Assembly (NCBI RefSeq): GCF_001907975.1 | Contig: NZ_CP017834.1 | Span: forward strand, 1,164,303 to 1,228,302 | Source of the DNA: Silvanigrella aquatica | Lineage (GTDB): Bacteria > Bdellovibrionota_B > Oligoflexia > Silvanigrellales > Silvanigrellaceae | Length of the DNA stretch: 64,000 nucleotides | Direction: 5' to 3' | Part shown: positions 47,214 through 56,602 of the stretch, piece after piece | Layout of the letters: every line of letters begins with the position of its first letter | Position numbering within the stretch: position 1 is the stretch's first letter | Translations under genes and position numbers: made by a program | The notes under the pieces: generated by a model | Seen by the model: the letters and a program-made list of their open reading frames with translations, nothing else | Told to the model about the DNA's origin: nothing | The model's database searches: none

Positions 47214-48545
47214 TCAATTTTGCCTTAGGGAAGCTGAACTTTTAAAGATTTCAGGTTTTTCTTCCATAAGTTCACGGAGAAACCAATTTTCGGCAAGATG
47301 GGTTCCTGTGGTAGAACCAATATGTAATTTTCGAGAAAGATAAGATCCAAGTTTTTCACCAATAGCTCGATATGTCGTATATTTACCACCATAAATTGAA
47401 ATGAGTCCTGGCACTGTTTCGTTAATAACCGTTTCTCTAGAAAGTCCTGATATATTTTTATCAAGTTGTTTTACATAAAAAGGAGAGTTATAAATGTCAT
47501 CCATCCATTTGCTGTCAATTTGAGTTATTCTATTTGCTTGATTTAAAGGCATGCAACGCACACCGCAAAAAATTTCAGATATATTTTTTTCAGCATCTAC
47601 AAGATTTAATGTTTCCTTAGCGGTATGCATTAAATAATCTTTGTCACTTTGCGGATATTTTATATGTGATGGTTCAGTAGACAAAATAGACTCTGTCGTT
47701 CCATATAGCCACTGTCCAAACCACGGAATAAAAAAGACAACGCGTCCATCCAACTCTTGAATTAATGTAGCAGCGCAATTATTAATCTCAGCGTGCGGAA
47801 CTGCTTCGGGTTTAAAAATAATATGAGTTCCTAAATTTAAGAGACATGTGATTTTAGGGACTATTCCCCATCTTAATAAATTTTCATTGCACCAAGCACC
47901 AGCGGCATTCACAATATATTTTGTAGTAACCGTTTTTTTATTTCCATTGGAATCAATTGTTACTTTAAATCCATTTTCAATTTGTTTGACTTCTGTTACT
48001 GTGGTATTTTCTTCGTAGGATGCTCCTAACTTAACAGCTGCTTCTGCGGCAATGCGGGCAATGACATCATCGAGCATTTGAGCATCGTAATAGAGAAAAG
48101 CACTTATCATTTCATTTTCAATTTTATTTTGATTTAGATAAGGAGCAAATTTAATGATATCTTCTTTATTTAAGGGAGAAGCGCTTGGCAAACCGCCATC
48201 TCCAGATAAAAGATCATAAAAAAAGAGCCCTATTCGGATTACCCAAGGAGGTCTTTTATCTCCTTTGAAATTAGGCAGCACAAAAGGCAAAGGCGTGACA
48301 ATTCCTTTTAATAAACGTAATAAAAGAGCTCTTTCATGAAGAGCTTCATAAACAAGTCCCCATTGATTTAAATGTTCGAGATATCTGAGTCCACCATGAA
48401 CAAGTTTTGTACTACGACTTGATGTTCCCGAAGAAATTTTATTTTTTTCAACTAAGTGAACGCCTTTTACATTTCTCGAAGCAAGATCGTGCAAAAGACC
48501 TACTCCATGAATGCCTCCACCAACAATAAGTACATTTAAATCCAT
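47214..48545 (-). CDS. glpD: FAD-dependent glycerol-3-phosphate dehydrogenase, short form
   Basis: The flavin-binding start (VLIVGGGIHGVGLLHDLASRN) and the GlpD motif SSGTSSRSTKLVHGGLRYLEH are clear, as are WLYGTTES and IYGGKYTTYRAIGEKL near the end. The enzyme oxidises glycerol-3-phosphate at the membrane and feeds the quinone pool. The product is 443 residues against about 500 in E. coli: it stops some 50 residues after GGKYTTYR and so lacks most of the C-terminal DAO_C domain. The reading frame is otherwise clean, so this looks like a natural short form. It is 14 bases downstream of the cysteine desulfurase gene. Confidence 0.88.
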   Translation of the reverse strand: MDLNVLIVGGGIHGVGLLHDLASRNVKGVHLVEKNKISSGTSSRSTKLVHGGLRYLEHLNQWGLVYEALHERALLLRLLKGIVTPLPFVLPNFKGDKRPPWVIRIGLFFYDLLSGDGGLPSASPLNKEDIIKFAPYLNQNKIENEMISAFLYYDAQMLDDVIARIAAEAAVKLGASYEENTTVTEVKQIENGFKVTIDSNGNKKTVTTKYIVNAAGAWCNENLLRWGIVPKITCLLNLGTHIIFKPEAVPHAEINNCAATLIQELDGRVVFFIPWFGQWLYGTTESILSTEPSHIKYPQSDKDYLMHTAKETLNLVDAEKNISEIFCGVRCMPLNQANRITQIDSKWMDDIYNSPFYVKQLDKNISGLSRETVINETVPGLISIYGGKYTTYRAIGEKLGSYLSRKLHIGSTTGTHLAENWFLRELMEEKPEIFKSSASLRQN

Positions 48546-48559
48546 TGCATTTAAACTTT

Positions 48560-49843
48560 CTATAAAAGTGTTGCTGAATTTTCTTTTAATTTCTTTGCTG
48601 TTTTTGCAAGTCTGCGAGCGGCTTCCCGGACTTCCTCTTCCGAATTTGTCAAGCCAAAGCTGACTCTAAAGCTTGATAATGTATTTTCGAGATCGATTCC
48701 CATGGCGACCAAAACATGACTGGCCGTCGCTTGCAATGTTTTACAGGCACTTCCTACACTGGCACAAACTGTTTTAGACTCTTCAAGAAGTTTCATTGCA
48801 TTCACTCCTTTAAAGTACAGTGTTAAAATTCCAGGTACTTTATGAGTATTTTCTGCGTAAAAATAAGTTTCAATATGTTTTTGTATTTCGTTACAAAAAG
48901 CAAGCTCCATTTTCTTGTGATGCTTTATTCTTAATTGAGCTTCTTCTTTTTGCAATTGACAGGCTGCTGCAAAACCAACAATAGCCGCTGTGTTGGGCGT
49001 GCTTGAACGGATATTATTTTCATGACCTCCCCCTGTCAATTGCGCTTCAATGCGGATGCGCGGTCGTCTTTTTTTGACGATGAGCGCAGCAACACCTTTG
49101 GGGCCATAGATTTTAGATGCCGAAATTGTAGCTGTATCATAGTCAACTCCGCATGCAATTTGTGAAGCTCGTGCAAAGCCTTGAGAGGCATCGACATGCA
49201 AAATAGCTCCTGAATTTAAACACATTTCTTTTATTTTTGATAGTTCATTTTGAATTATGCCTGTTTCATTATTAACGTCCATCACACAAACACACAAGGT
49301 ATTTTTATCAATTATTTTTTCAGCAGATTCAGTAATGATCTGACCCTTTTTATCTACAGGTAATTCTTGAATTTCAATCCCTAATATTTTTGAATAGTGA
49401 TCAAATAAAGTAATTGCGGTTGCGACAATACTAGAATGCTCTGTAGCACAATATACAATTTTATTTCTTTTACGCAGTGGATTTTCAACTAATCCACGAA
49501 GTAATAAGTTATTACTTTCTGTTGCACTAGAAGTAAAAATAATTTCATCTTGAGCAACTTCAAAAACAGATGCTATATTAAGTCTTGCTAGACCAATAGC
49601 ATGTTCCGTTAATTCACCCATGGGATGTGTGCGATTGGCAGCATTTGCAAAATATCCGAGCATCCAAGGTGTCATTTGTTGAAATACGCGGATATCTAGA
49701 GGTGTGCTAGACGCAAAATCTAAATATATCGTATTTTCAGGTAAAGTGATTCCTCCAAAATGAAGGGGAGGTACGTTATCTTTACTTGTATTCATTAATT
49801 GTTGTGGAAGCATGAAGTTATCTATAAAATTATTTTTTGCCAT
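48560..49843 (-). CDS. Cysteine desulfurase (NifS/IscS-like, class V aminotransferase)
   Basis: The protein has IYLDFASSTPLDIRV at the start of the fold, the SSATESNNLLLRG loop and HVDASQGFA. The PLP lysine is in SASKIYGPKGVAALIV, and the nucleophilic Cys is in ASVGSACKTLQATASHVL, the group I loop. It removes sulfur from cysteine for Fe-S clusters or tRNA thiolation. An extension of about 35 residues precedes the fold. ATG 49843 has TTGGA upstream; a TTG at 49864 is the alternative. No iscU, iscR or other Fe-S genes lie nearby. Confidence 0.9.
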   Translation of the reverse strand: MAKNNFIDNFMLPQQLMNTSKDNVPPLHFGGITLPENTIYLDFASSTPLDIRVFQQMTPWMLGYFANAANRTHPMGELTEHAIGLARLNIASVFEVAQDEIIFTSSATESNNLLLRGLVENPLRKRNKIVYCATEHSSIVATAITLFDHYSKILGIEIQELPVDKKGQIITESAEKIIDKNTLCVCVMDVNNETGIIQNELSKIKEMCLNSGAILHVDASQGFARASQIACGVDYDTATISASKIYGPKGVAALIVKKRRPRIRIEAQLTGGGHENNIRSSTPNTAAIVGFAAACQLQKEEAQLRIKHHKKMELAFCNEIQKHIETYFYAENTHKVPGILTLYFKGVNAMKLLEESKTVCASVGSACKTLQATASHVLVAMGIDLENTLSSFRVSFGLTNSEEEVREAARRLAKTAKKLKENSATLL

Positions 49844-49981
49844 AAATACGTTCCAATGATTCAAAATTTACCAGAATTTTCAATCTAGACCTAGTCTCTT
49901 TAATTTGCAATCCAATGAATTTGCTTTTTTTAAATATTGAGAGTAATTAAAAAAATCATATTTAAGGTAAAGGTTCTTTTT

Positions 49982-50650
49982 ATGTTTTTAAGCATTCTCG
50001 ATTATTGTGGTTCATTTGCCTTTTGTCTGAGTGGTGCCACAATCGCCGCCTCAAGAAGAATGGACATTTTTGGTGTCTTTGTCATGTCTGTTATTGCTGG
50101 TTTTGGCGGCGGTGTTTCGCGGGACATTATAATAGGCAAAACTCCTCCTACTATTTTTCATACGCCTGCTTACTGGGTTATTGCTTTATTGACAACTTTT
50201 CTTGTGTTTGCAGTAAAAAAACAAAATCGTTTTTTAGAAAAAGGAGTCATTCTTTTTGATTCCTTAGGATTGGCTTTTTTTACGTTAGTGGGAATTAAAA
50301 CAGCAGAGGATTATGGTCTCCTAAATTACCAATGCATTATGATGGGAGTTATTACGGCCAGTTTTGGTGGCATTATGCGCGATGTGATTGTAAATAGAGT
50401 GCCCTATATTTTTCAAAAAGAAATATATGCGGGATTTGCAGTTATAGGCGGTCTTTTTTATTATTTCATTAAGGATTTTTTACCTCCTTTCATGTTGCCC
50501 TATATTACAGAAACAATTCAAGAAATAATTGTTATTCTTTTCATTTTTATAGCAAGAATGATCTCCGTTTGGAAAAACTGGCATTTGCCACGTCCTTGCG
50601 ATGTGACTGTAAATGGAAATAAAATAAAAATCACCCGACCTAAAAATTAA
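49982..50650 (+). CDS. TRIC/UPF0126-family membrane protein
   Basis: About seven membrane helices form two repeats of the YadS/UPF0126 domain. The first has DYCGSFAFCLSGATIAASRRMDIFGVFVMSVIAGFGGGVSRDIIIGKTPP; the second has the matching GVITASFGGIMRDVIVNRVP. The Gly-Gly-x-x-R-D motif of both is intact. Prokaryotic TRIC homologues form trimeric cation channels; some members have been linked to glycine uptake, so the substrate is uncertain. ATG 49982 has AAGG seven bases upstream, whereas the open frame from 49937 would add a basic leader. Confidence 0.85.
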   Translation: MFLSILDYCGSFAFCLSGATIAASRRMDIFGVFVMSVIAGFGGGVSRDIIIGKTPPTIFHTPAYWVIALLTTFLVFAVKKQNRFLEKGVILFDSLGLAFFTLVGIKTAEDYGLLNYQCIMMGVITASFGGIMRDVIVNRVPYIFQKEIYAGFAVIGGLFYYFIKDFLPPFMLPYITETIQEIIVILFIFIARMISVWKNWHLPRPCDVTVNGNKIKITRPKN

Positions 50651-50665
50651 AAATCAGAGCACTTT

Positions 50666-52582
50666 TTATTGAATAAAAGGTTTGCAGTAGCCACGAACTC
50701 CGTTTAACGCAGTGTCATCCTCTTCTTTCTGATTGCTTTCTACACGCGTTATAAATCCGACCAGGGCATAACCCACAGGGCAAAGAGCAGGGGGTCTCCT
50801 GGTGCCCCAACTTGTAAATACTTGAGAAATAGCATCGTTGCTTTTTAAGCATTTTAAATTTATGGAATTTGCTGCTGTGTCGTCGCCATGAATTTGATTT
50901 GTTTCAATCAGCATTTGAAAGCCATTGGCGGGTCCATTAAAGCACCCGGAAGGAGCTCCTATTCTTGAGTTTTTCCATAATATTTCATTACTTGAAATCA
51001 TTCTTGTAAAATAATATGCTTTTCCATTATTATATTTATAGCAATTCATTCTTATTGCATTTAAAGCGGTATCATCTCCATTTTCTTGATTTGGTTCGCT
51101 AATTTGATAGTAACTCCCCACATATTCATTTGTTTTACAAATGGAATTTATTAATTGCGTTTCGTTTGCCCAATCGCCCCAATATCCGTCTGAATATTCA
51201 TTTTGTATTCGGACTGTTACAGTATTTGTATTTATATCTTTTGCTATTAAAGCTAAATCAAATCCTGAAGAAAAATCTTCTATAATTATATTTCCTTTAT
51301 CTTTTAGCCATTTTTCAGATTTTATTTCATTTAATTTTTTTATTGAAGCCATTTTAAAGGGACCTAAGAAATCTTTTAAAGAAACTCCATTTGGATGAGT
51401 GATGTTTATTTCTTTCATTTTATAAGCGAGTTCACTTAATAAAAATTTGTCATGACTACATGCAAGTTCTCTTATTTTAATATTATTTTCAAATTGATTC
51501 AGAATGTCATTTATTTGATTGAAATTATAATCATTATGACAAATTGATTGAGCTCTATCCCACGCCAAATTATGATTTGGGTTATCTTGTAAAATAATAA
51601 CGCGATGTCCGGAATTGATAAAATTTTGAAAGGAAGAAGTAGGTGAAAAATGATTCTGTGGAGCTACTAATTGACCTAAATAATTTTGAATCATATTTCT
51701 GAATTTTTGCTTAAATAAATATGGTAATAAAATCCAATTATGGAAATTCTGAATATCTATAATTATCAATTCTTTATTATTCTCCTTACGACTCAGAAAA
51801 TCACGCACGTCTATAAATATATTTTCTGCCGTTTCATCTTTACTATAGACACCATGACAAACTCGAATATGTTTTCCATCAAAACAAAACTGAATATTAA
51901 GATAACGGATACCACGTTCAAGTTGTTCCATAATGGAATAATACTGTGTTTGAGAAAGTTTTTTGATTATTTCAGGTGGAGATATATGATCTGAATTAAA
52001 ATCAGGAGATCTTTCTAAACCTAAATTATTTGAAGCAGAGTTGTGACTCCCTGGTATTAAAATTTGATTTATTGGTTTCTCTTTTATGGAGTTATAAATT
52101 TGTCCCATCCAGCCTGTAACAGCGGATTTTTCTGAGGCACTAATTAATATATAATCATAAATATTTATGGTTCCGATAATTGATGTTCCATGTGACATTA
52201 AATCAGCATGATGCCAATAATTTTGATTTATTTCAGATGTGCTATTTTCTAGAGAGGAATCTAAATTCATTTTAATTCTATAATTTGCAATAATATCTTC
52301 ATGATTTTTAACTATGATATTATGACTTATCTCTTCTTGTGAATTACAATTATTTAAAGAACTCTGGTTTGTTTCAATGAAGTCAGATTCAAAAGTCCAG
52401 CTTCTTTTTTCAACTCCAACTAAACATTCTGTATTTGTAACTTTAAAATGAATACCGATATTGCGGTGTGTCCAAGGATCAAATTGATTTTGAAAATAAT
52501 GATAGCCTCCTTGTCCTGCAAATGAAAATAAAGGGATACCAATGATAAGTAAACATAGAAGACATAGAAAATATGCTTTCAT
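50666..52582 (-). CDS. Secreted PI-PLC X-domain protein fused to a VMO-I-like domain
   Basis: A signal peptide (ending SFAG, ~residue 23) is followed by an unassigned ~140-residue region. Next is a phosphatidylinositol-specific phospholipase C catalytic domain with IPGSHNSA (His180) and RVCHGVYS (His243), the two catalytic His residues, and IIIDIQNFH. From about residue 455 there are three units ending in DDTALN-type motifs followed by Cys (DDTALNAIRMNC at 503, DDTAANSINLKC at 567, DDTALNGVRGYC at 622). That is the pattern of vitelline-membrane outer-layer protein I beta-prisms. It is probably an exported lipase with a carbohydrate- or surface-binding tail. The substrate is untested. Confidence 0.8.
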   Translation of the reverse strand: MKAYFLCLLCLLIIGIPLFSFAGQGGYHYFQNQFDPWTHRNIGIHFKVTNTECLVGVEKRSWTFESDFIETNQSSLNNCNSQEEISHNIIVKNHEDIIANYRIKMNLDSSLENSTSEINQNYWHHADLMSHGTSIIGTINIYDYILISASEKSAVTGWMGQIYNSIKEKPINQILIPGSHNSASNNLGLERSPDFNSDHISPPEIIKKLSQTQYYSIMEQLERGIRYLNIQFCFDGKHIRVCHGVYSKDETAENIFIDVRDFLSRKENNKELIIIDIQNFHNWILLPYLFKQKFRNMIQNYLGQLVAPQNHFSPTSSFQNFINSGHRVIILQDNPNHNLAWDRAQSICHNDYNFNQINDILNQFENNIKIRELACSHDKFLLSELAYKMKEINITHPNGVSLKDFLGPFKMASIKKLNEIKSEKWLKDKGNIIIEDFSSGFDLALIAKDINTNTVTVRIQNEYSDGYWGDWANETQLINSICKTNEYVGSYYQISEPNQENGDDTALNAIRMNCYKYNNGKAYYFTRMISSNEILWKNSRIGAPSGCFNGPANGFQMLIETNQIHGDDTAANSINLKCLKSNDAISQVFTSWGTRRPPALCPVGYALVGFITRVESNQKEEDDTALNGVRGYCKPFIQ

Positions 52583-52948
52583 AATGTGACCTTTTTTGTA
52601 TTTTTGTATATGTTAAAGAATAATCTTACTTAGGAAAGTAGTTTCTTTGAAATTCTAAAAGCTTAAATAAATAATACTTGAGTTGTCATAAGAGATGTTG
52701 CTATTCCTGACTTATAAGTAGCTAATATCAAAAATTTTTTAAGCTGTCAATTTGGAAAGAGATGAAATAAGTGACGTTTTTCTATATGATCTCTATTCTA
52801 AGTTGTAAAAAAATATAAAACTATCATAATAAATCTCAATTTGACTTTAATATCATGAAATTAAAGAGTTTTGTTGGATTAGACCTAATCTAAGTTTTTC
52901 TTGCATTTTTAGATAACACCTTATAACCTACGAAATGTGAGGTAATTT
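52583..52948. other. Divergent intergenic region between the PI-PLC and Fur-like genes
   Basis: This 366-bp A/T-rich stretch holds no credible gene. It contains two short inverted repeats: TACTT-AGGA-AAGTA (about 52627-52640, near the PI-PLC gene start) and GATTAG-AC-CTAATC (52877-52890, near the Fur-like gene). No convincing promoter pair could be fixed by eye. Confidence 0.7.
52877..52890. promoter_or_regulatory. Candidate operator palindrome for the Fur-like regulator
   Basis: GATTAG and CTAATC form a perfect 6-bp inverted repeat with a 2-bp centre, 58 bases before the Fur-like ATG. In the overlapping reading TTAGA and TCTAA are arms around five bases. Fur-family proteins often autoregulate through A/T-rich palindromes, so this is a plausible site. 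Confidence 0.4.
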
Positions 52949-53389
52949 ATGATTTCTGCTACAAAAAACGAAAAAAATCATTGTCTGACTGTTTCAGAAA
53001 TAGAAGAACGCCTGAAAAAATCAGGAGTTGGAGCGACTGCACAACGCATTGCCATCTGCAAATATGTGCTTTGTGAAGCGGATCATCCGACCGCAGAAGA
53101 CATAAAAAACTGGACCGATGCTAATTTTCCAAAATTGAGCCGCGCCACGGTATATAATACTTTAGAGGTTTTGGTTGAGGCTGGTATGTTGAAAGAGCTT
53201 AAACTCCCTCATACGGGTAAAGTTGTGTATGATACGAATGTCACTGAACATTTTCATTTTTTAGATGACGAAACAGGAAAACTTTTTGACATCTCTGAAA
53301 ATGAATGTAAGGTTATACTAAATTTACCAAAAGACATTCAAATCAATGAGGTAGACGTATTTTTACGTGGGAAAATTTCCTCAAAGTAA
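52949..53389 (+). CDS. Fur-family transcription regulator lacking CxxC zinc motifs
   Basis: The winged-helix domain is typical (GVGATAQRIAICKYVL, HPTAEDIKNWTDANFPKLSRATVYNTLEVLVEAGMLKEL). The dimerisation half has TEHFHFLDDETGKLFDI, but no Cys pairs follow. That combination resembles Irr- or Mur-like/PerR-divergent members rather than canonical Fur, whose metal site includes CxxC. A second, CxxC-containing Fur protein is encoded at 59651. The start has GTGAGG upstream. The TatD-like frame begins within or directly at its 3' end, so both may be translated from one message. Confidence 0.85.
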   Translation: MISATKNEKNHCLTVSEIEERLKKSGVGATAQRIAICKYVLCEADHPTAEDIKNWTDANFPKLSRATVYNTLEVLVEAGMLKELKLPHTGKVVYDTNVTEHFHFLDDETGKLFDISENECKVILNLPKDIQINEVDVFLRGKISSK

Positions 53390-53397
53390 ATAACAGC

Positions 53398-54333
53398 ATT
53401 CCTATTATTGATTCACATTTTCATTTAAATTATTTAGAAAATGTTGATGAGAAGTTAAAGAATGCTCTGCATTCTCAAGTGTTCGCAGGGATTGCAGCGG
53501 GTGTTTGGAATGCAGATACTCTGCAAAACATTCAATATTATCAAGATTCAAATTTAAATTCTATTTTGGAATTCCTAAAAAAAGATCAAATCAAATTAGC
53601 TAAAAATAATTCCTATCAATTAAATTCAAATAAATTCAGTTGTTTTTTAGCACACGGTTTGCATCCTATTAAAGTTCATGAAAATTGGCTTAGGGACGAT
53701 GGCTCGGAAGATGTAGAAAAAATTGGGAATGACATTGCGCAATTTCATGAAATATTACTCAACAATAGGGATCTTATATGGGCCATTGGGGAAACAGGAT
53801 TTGATCTTTCAAATGAAGTGATTCAGCACAAAAAATGCAAAGGGATTTCGAAGACACAGCTTTTTGAATTACAAAATATTGCTTTTGAAACTTGTATAAA
53901 TAGTGCTATTAAACATGATCTTCCGGTCATACTACACTTGCGCGCACCCTGGGATCTTTGTATTCAAAAATTAAAATGGGCCAAAAAAATGGGTCTTAAA
54001 AATATGATGATCCACTGTTACAGTGGTCCTGCAGAAGATATGAATTTGATGTCGGAGCTTTCTATTTATTGTTCCTTTGGGGGTGTTCCCACATGGGAAA
54101 AAGCGGTACATAATCGCAATGCATTTATTAAATGTCAATCGAATTTACGTATGTTAGAAACCGATTCTCCTGATTTACCACCGGAAATACCTGGTATAGG
54201 AAGATTGAAATCTAATGAACCGGCAAATTTAAGACAGATTATTAAAATACTTGCACCTTATCTTGAAATAAGTGATGAAGAATTAATCTCTACTTCCAAT
54301 GAAAATATTTTAAAATTTTTAGGAATTCATTAG
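53398..54333 (+). CDS. TatD-family metal-dependent hydrolase with no canonical start codon
   Basis: The TatD fold is clear. PIIDSHFHLNYL carries the first metal ligands (H-x-H), GETGFDLS a Glu, VILHLRAPWD and MIHCYSGP two His sites, and LETDSPDLPPEIPG the Asp. TatD proteins are Mg-dependent 3'-5' nucleases. The H-x-H lies upstream of the first GTG (53479), and no ATG/GTG/TTG occurs in frame between the stop at 53347 and the motif. I place the start tentatively at ATT 53398, just after the Fur-like stop; ATT 53359 inside that gene is the alternative. The 3' end overlaps the convergent uup stop by four bases. Confidence 0.8.
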   Translation: MPIIDSHFHLNYLENVDEKLKNALHSQVFAGIAAGVWNADTLQNIQYYQDSNLNSILEFLKKDQIKLAKNNSYQLNSNKFSCFLAHGLHPIKVHENWLRDDGSEDVEKIGNDIAQFHEILLNNRDLIWAIGETGFDLSNEVIQHKKCKGISKTQLFELQNIAFETCINSAIKHDLPVILHLRAPWDLCIQKLKWAKKMGLKNMMIHCYSGPAEDMNLMSELSIYCSFGGVPTWEKAVHNRNAFIKCQSNLRMLETDSPDLPPEIPGIGRLKSNEPANLRQIIKILAPYLEISDEELISTSNENILKFLGIH

Positions 54334-56432
54334 GAATTCATGGAAAGATTTTCCCATTTTTCATAACTTAATTCTAATTCTTTTTGTTTTGCATTTAATT
54401 CATTATTTAGTTTCTGAATGTCATTATAATTTTTACTAGAAGCATAAAAATGCTCGATATTAATATTTAATTCAGAAATTTCACTTTCTAATATAGAAAT
54501 TCTTGCTTCTAAATTTTCAATTTCTTTTTGCTCTTTGAAACTTAATTTCTTTTTCTTTGTCACTGGATTTTGATTGGATTCTACATTCGTATTTTTTACA
54601 AAATCTTTTTTTAATTCTACTTGTTCTTTAAATTTATCCATTTCATTTAAAGCTTGATCGAGGTCAGGTAGCATAAGCCATTGTGTTACTTTACTTTCTC
54701 CTTTTTGTTGTTCTCCAATATAAGTCAGCAATCCTGTTGCTACTCGTTGGACAAAGTAACGGTCATGGCTTGTAAAAATAATCCCACCTTGAAAATCAAT
54801 TAAATTTCTTTCCAAAACTTGTAATGTCGGAATATCTAAATCATTAGTAGGTTCATCTAAAATAAGTAAGTTACCTTGTTCCAACATAAGTTTTGCAAGA
54901 AGTAAACGTGCTTGTTCTCCTCCGGACAATTCTGATACCATGCGGTTGGCATCGAACTTATAAAATAAAAATCTATCTAAATAACTCATAATATGTAAGT
55001 ATTTCCCACCAAAATGAACATATTCTCCTTCAGGAGCAATGGTGGTTCTTACGGTATCATTGGGATTTAAAGATTGTCTTTGTTGATCAAAATGGGAAAC
55101 TTGAACTAAATCATGATAAACAACTTCACCAGAATTTGGTTGTGTTCTTTCTGAAATCATATTCATTAGTGTGGACTTTCCACATCCATTGGGTCCTAAT
55201 AAAGCAATCCTCATTTTAGGTTTAATAATGAGATTTAGGTTTTGAAAAATAAAATGATTTTTATGGGATTTATGTTCTGATGGATGTAAAATAGAGACAT
55301 TTTTTAAGTTAACAAGTTCTTGTTCGCCTAAATTTCTTAATACAGGGATAATAGAGTCATCAGCATTGCGTTGTTCGTCATTCATAAGTGCGTTAAATGA
55401 AATTTCAGCATTTTTCGCTAGGGAGTCTTTTTGAATTTTTGTAGAAAGTGTTTTATCGAGTGCATGAGCTCTATCAATTCGAGATTTTTGTTTCGTTGTA
55501 CGAGCCTTTGCTCCTGTGCGCAACCAGGCTAATTCACGGCGCATTAAATTGGACATTTTTGCTTTGGTTTTTTCTTCTACGATTTGTGCCTCTAATTTTG
55601 CTTGGCTATAAGACTCATAATTTCCTTCATATTGTTTGGATTCGCCCGCTTCAATTTCAAGAATTTTATTGACTAAGGTGTCGAGTAAGGCACGATCGTG
55701 AGAAATAATGGCAAAAGCAATGGGTTCCGTGGATTCATTTTTATTTTTAAAGCCAAATAAGCTTGTGCCTTGTTCCACCACTTCGAGAAGAAGTTCTTCA
55801 AGCCAATCTACAGTTTGAACGTCCAAATGATTTGTCGGTTCATCCAGTAGTATGAGTTGTGGATTTTGTAAAAGAGCGGTAATAATTTGCACTCTTTTTT
55901 GTTGTCCACCAGAAAGATTTTCGAATTTATTTTGATAAATTTGTGTTAAGTTTCCTGCTTTCAAAGCGCTTTGAATAATATTTTCTGTTCCCGCTCCTGA
56001 AATAGAGAGCAATTTGTCCTGAAGAGCATTGAGTCTTTCATTCCATTTTTCATCAAGTGCGAGATCGTGATTTTTTTCTACTAAGAGGGAATGAGTGTTA
56101 ATTTCATCTTCAATTACTTTTCTTTGATAGTCTGTATCGTATTCCAGGGGCAAAGATTCTCTTAAAATGGTTTCCACGGTTTTTTCGGGATTAAATTTAT
56201 ATTTTTGCGAAAGAATGCTTATACGTAAACCATTTCTAATAGAAATAGCACCTGAATCTGGAGTCTGTGTTCCTTCTATCAAGCGAAAAAGAGTTGATTT
56301 GCCTGCGCCATTGGGTCCCACAATGCCCCATCTTTCTCCCGGGTGAATGGTGAAAGAAAGGTTTTCAAAGAGTTTTGTTGAACCATAACTTGTCGAAAGA
56401 TTATGGCTATTTAAATAGGGGGCACTTGACAT
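54330..56432 (-). CDS. uup: ABC-F ATPase, Uup-like
   Basis: There are two ABC domains without membrane segments. The first has GPNGAGKST, LSGGQQKRVQI and LLDEPTNHLDV. The second has GPNGCGKST, LSGGEQARLLLAK and LILDEPTNDLDI. The linker between them is basic and helical (RTGAKARTTKQKSRIDRA), as in ABC-F proteins that act at the ribosomal E site. The NDLD wording in the second domain and a C-terminal coiled coil (ENLEARISILESEISEL...) favour Uup, which affects transposon excision and branched-DNA stability in E. coli. ATG 56432 has GGAG seven bases upstream. Confidence 0.9.
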   Translation of the reverse strand: MSSAPYLNSHNLSTSYGSTKLFENLSFTIHPGERWGIVGPNGAGKSTLFRLIEGTQTPDSGAISIRNGLRISILSQKYKFNPEKTVETILRESLPLEYDTDYQRKVIEDEINTHSLLVEKNHDLALDEKWNERLNALQDKLLSISGAGTENIIQSALKAGNLTQIYQNKFENLSGGQQKRVQIITALLQNPQLILLDEPTNHLDVQTVDWLEELLLEVVEQGTSLFGFKNKNESTEPIAFAIISHDRALLDTLVNKILEIEAGESKQYEGNYESYSQAKLEAQIVEEKTKAKMSNLMRRELAWLRTGAKARTTKQKSRIDRAHALDKTLSTKIQKDSLAKNAEISFNALMNDEQRNADDSIIPVLRNLGEQELVNLKNVSILHPSEHKSHKNHFIFQNLNLIIKPKMRIALLGPNGCGKSTLMNMISERTQPNSGEVVYHDLVQVSHFDQQRQSLNPNDTVRTTIAPEGEYVHFGGKYLHIMSYLDRFLFYKFDANRMVSELSGGEQARLLLAKLMLEQGNLLILDEPTNDLDIPTLQVLERNLIDFQGGIIFTSHDRYFVQRVATGLLTYIGEQQKGESKVTQWLMLPDLDQALNEMDKFKEQVELKKDFVKNTNVESNQNPVTKKKKLSFKEQKEIENLEARISILESEISELNINIEHFYASSKNYNDIQKLNNELNAKQKELELSYEKWENLSMNS

Positions 56433-56602
56433 AGAAAACTCCAATGAAAAGGAAAAAACAATCTCACGTTAGGGAACTAAAACAGAAGAGAGAAAGAAGC
56501 AAAATCTATCTTCGTAGGGAATTTTTTATCTTATGTTTGTTTTTAGGAATAGGGAAATCTTTTCTTCGTCGCCCGGAACGCAACATTCGATAAGGGTGTG
56601 GG

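Noticed and set aside
53362-53389. A programmed -1 frameshift joining the Fur-like and TatD frames
   Set aside because: GGGAAAATTT is present, but the slippery heptamer A-AAA-TTT is not in phase with the Fur-like codons and no stimulatory hairpin follows. An ATT start or sequence error is simpler.
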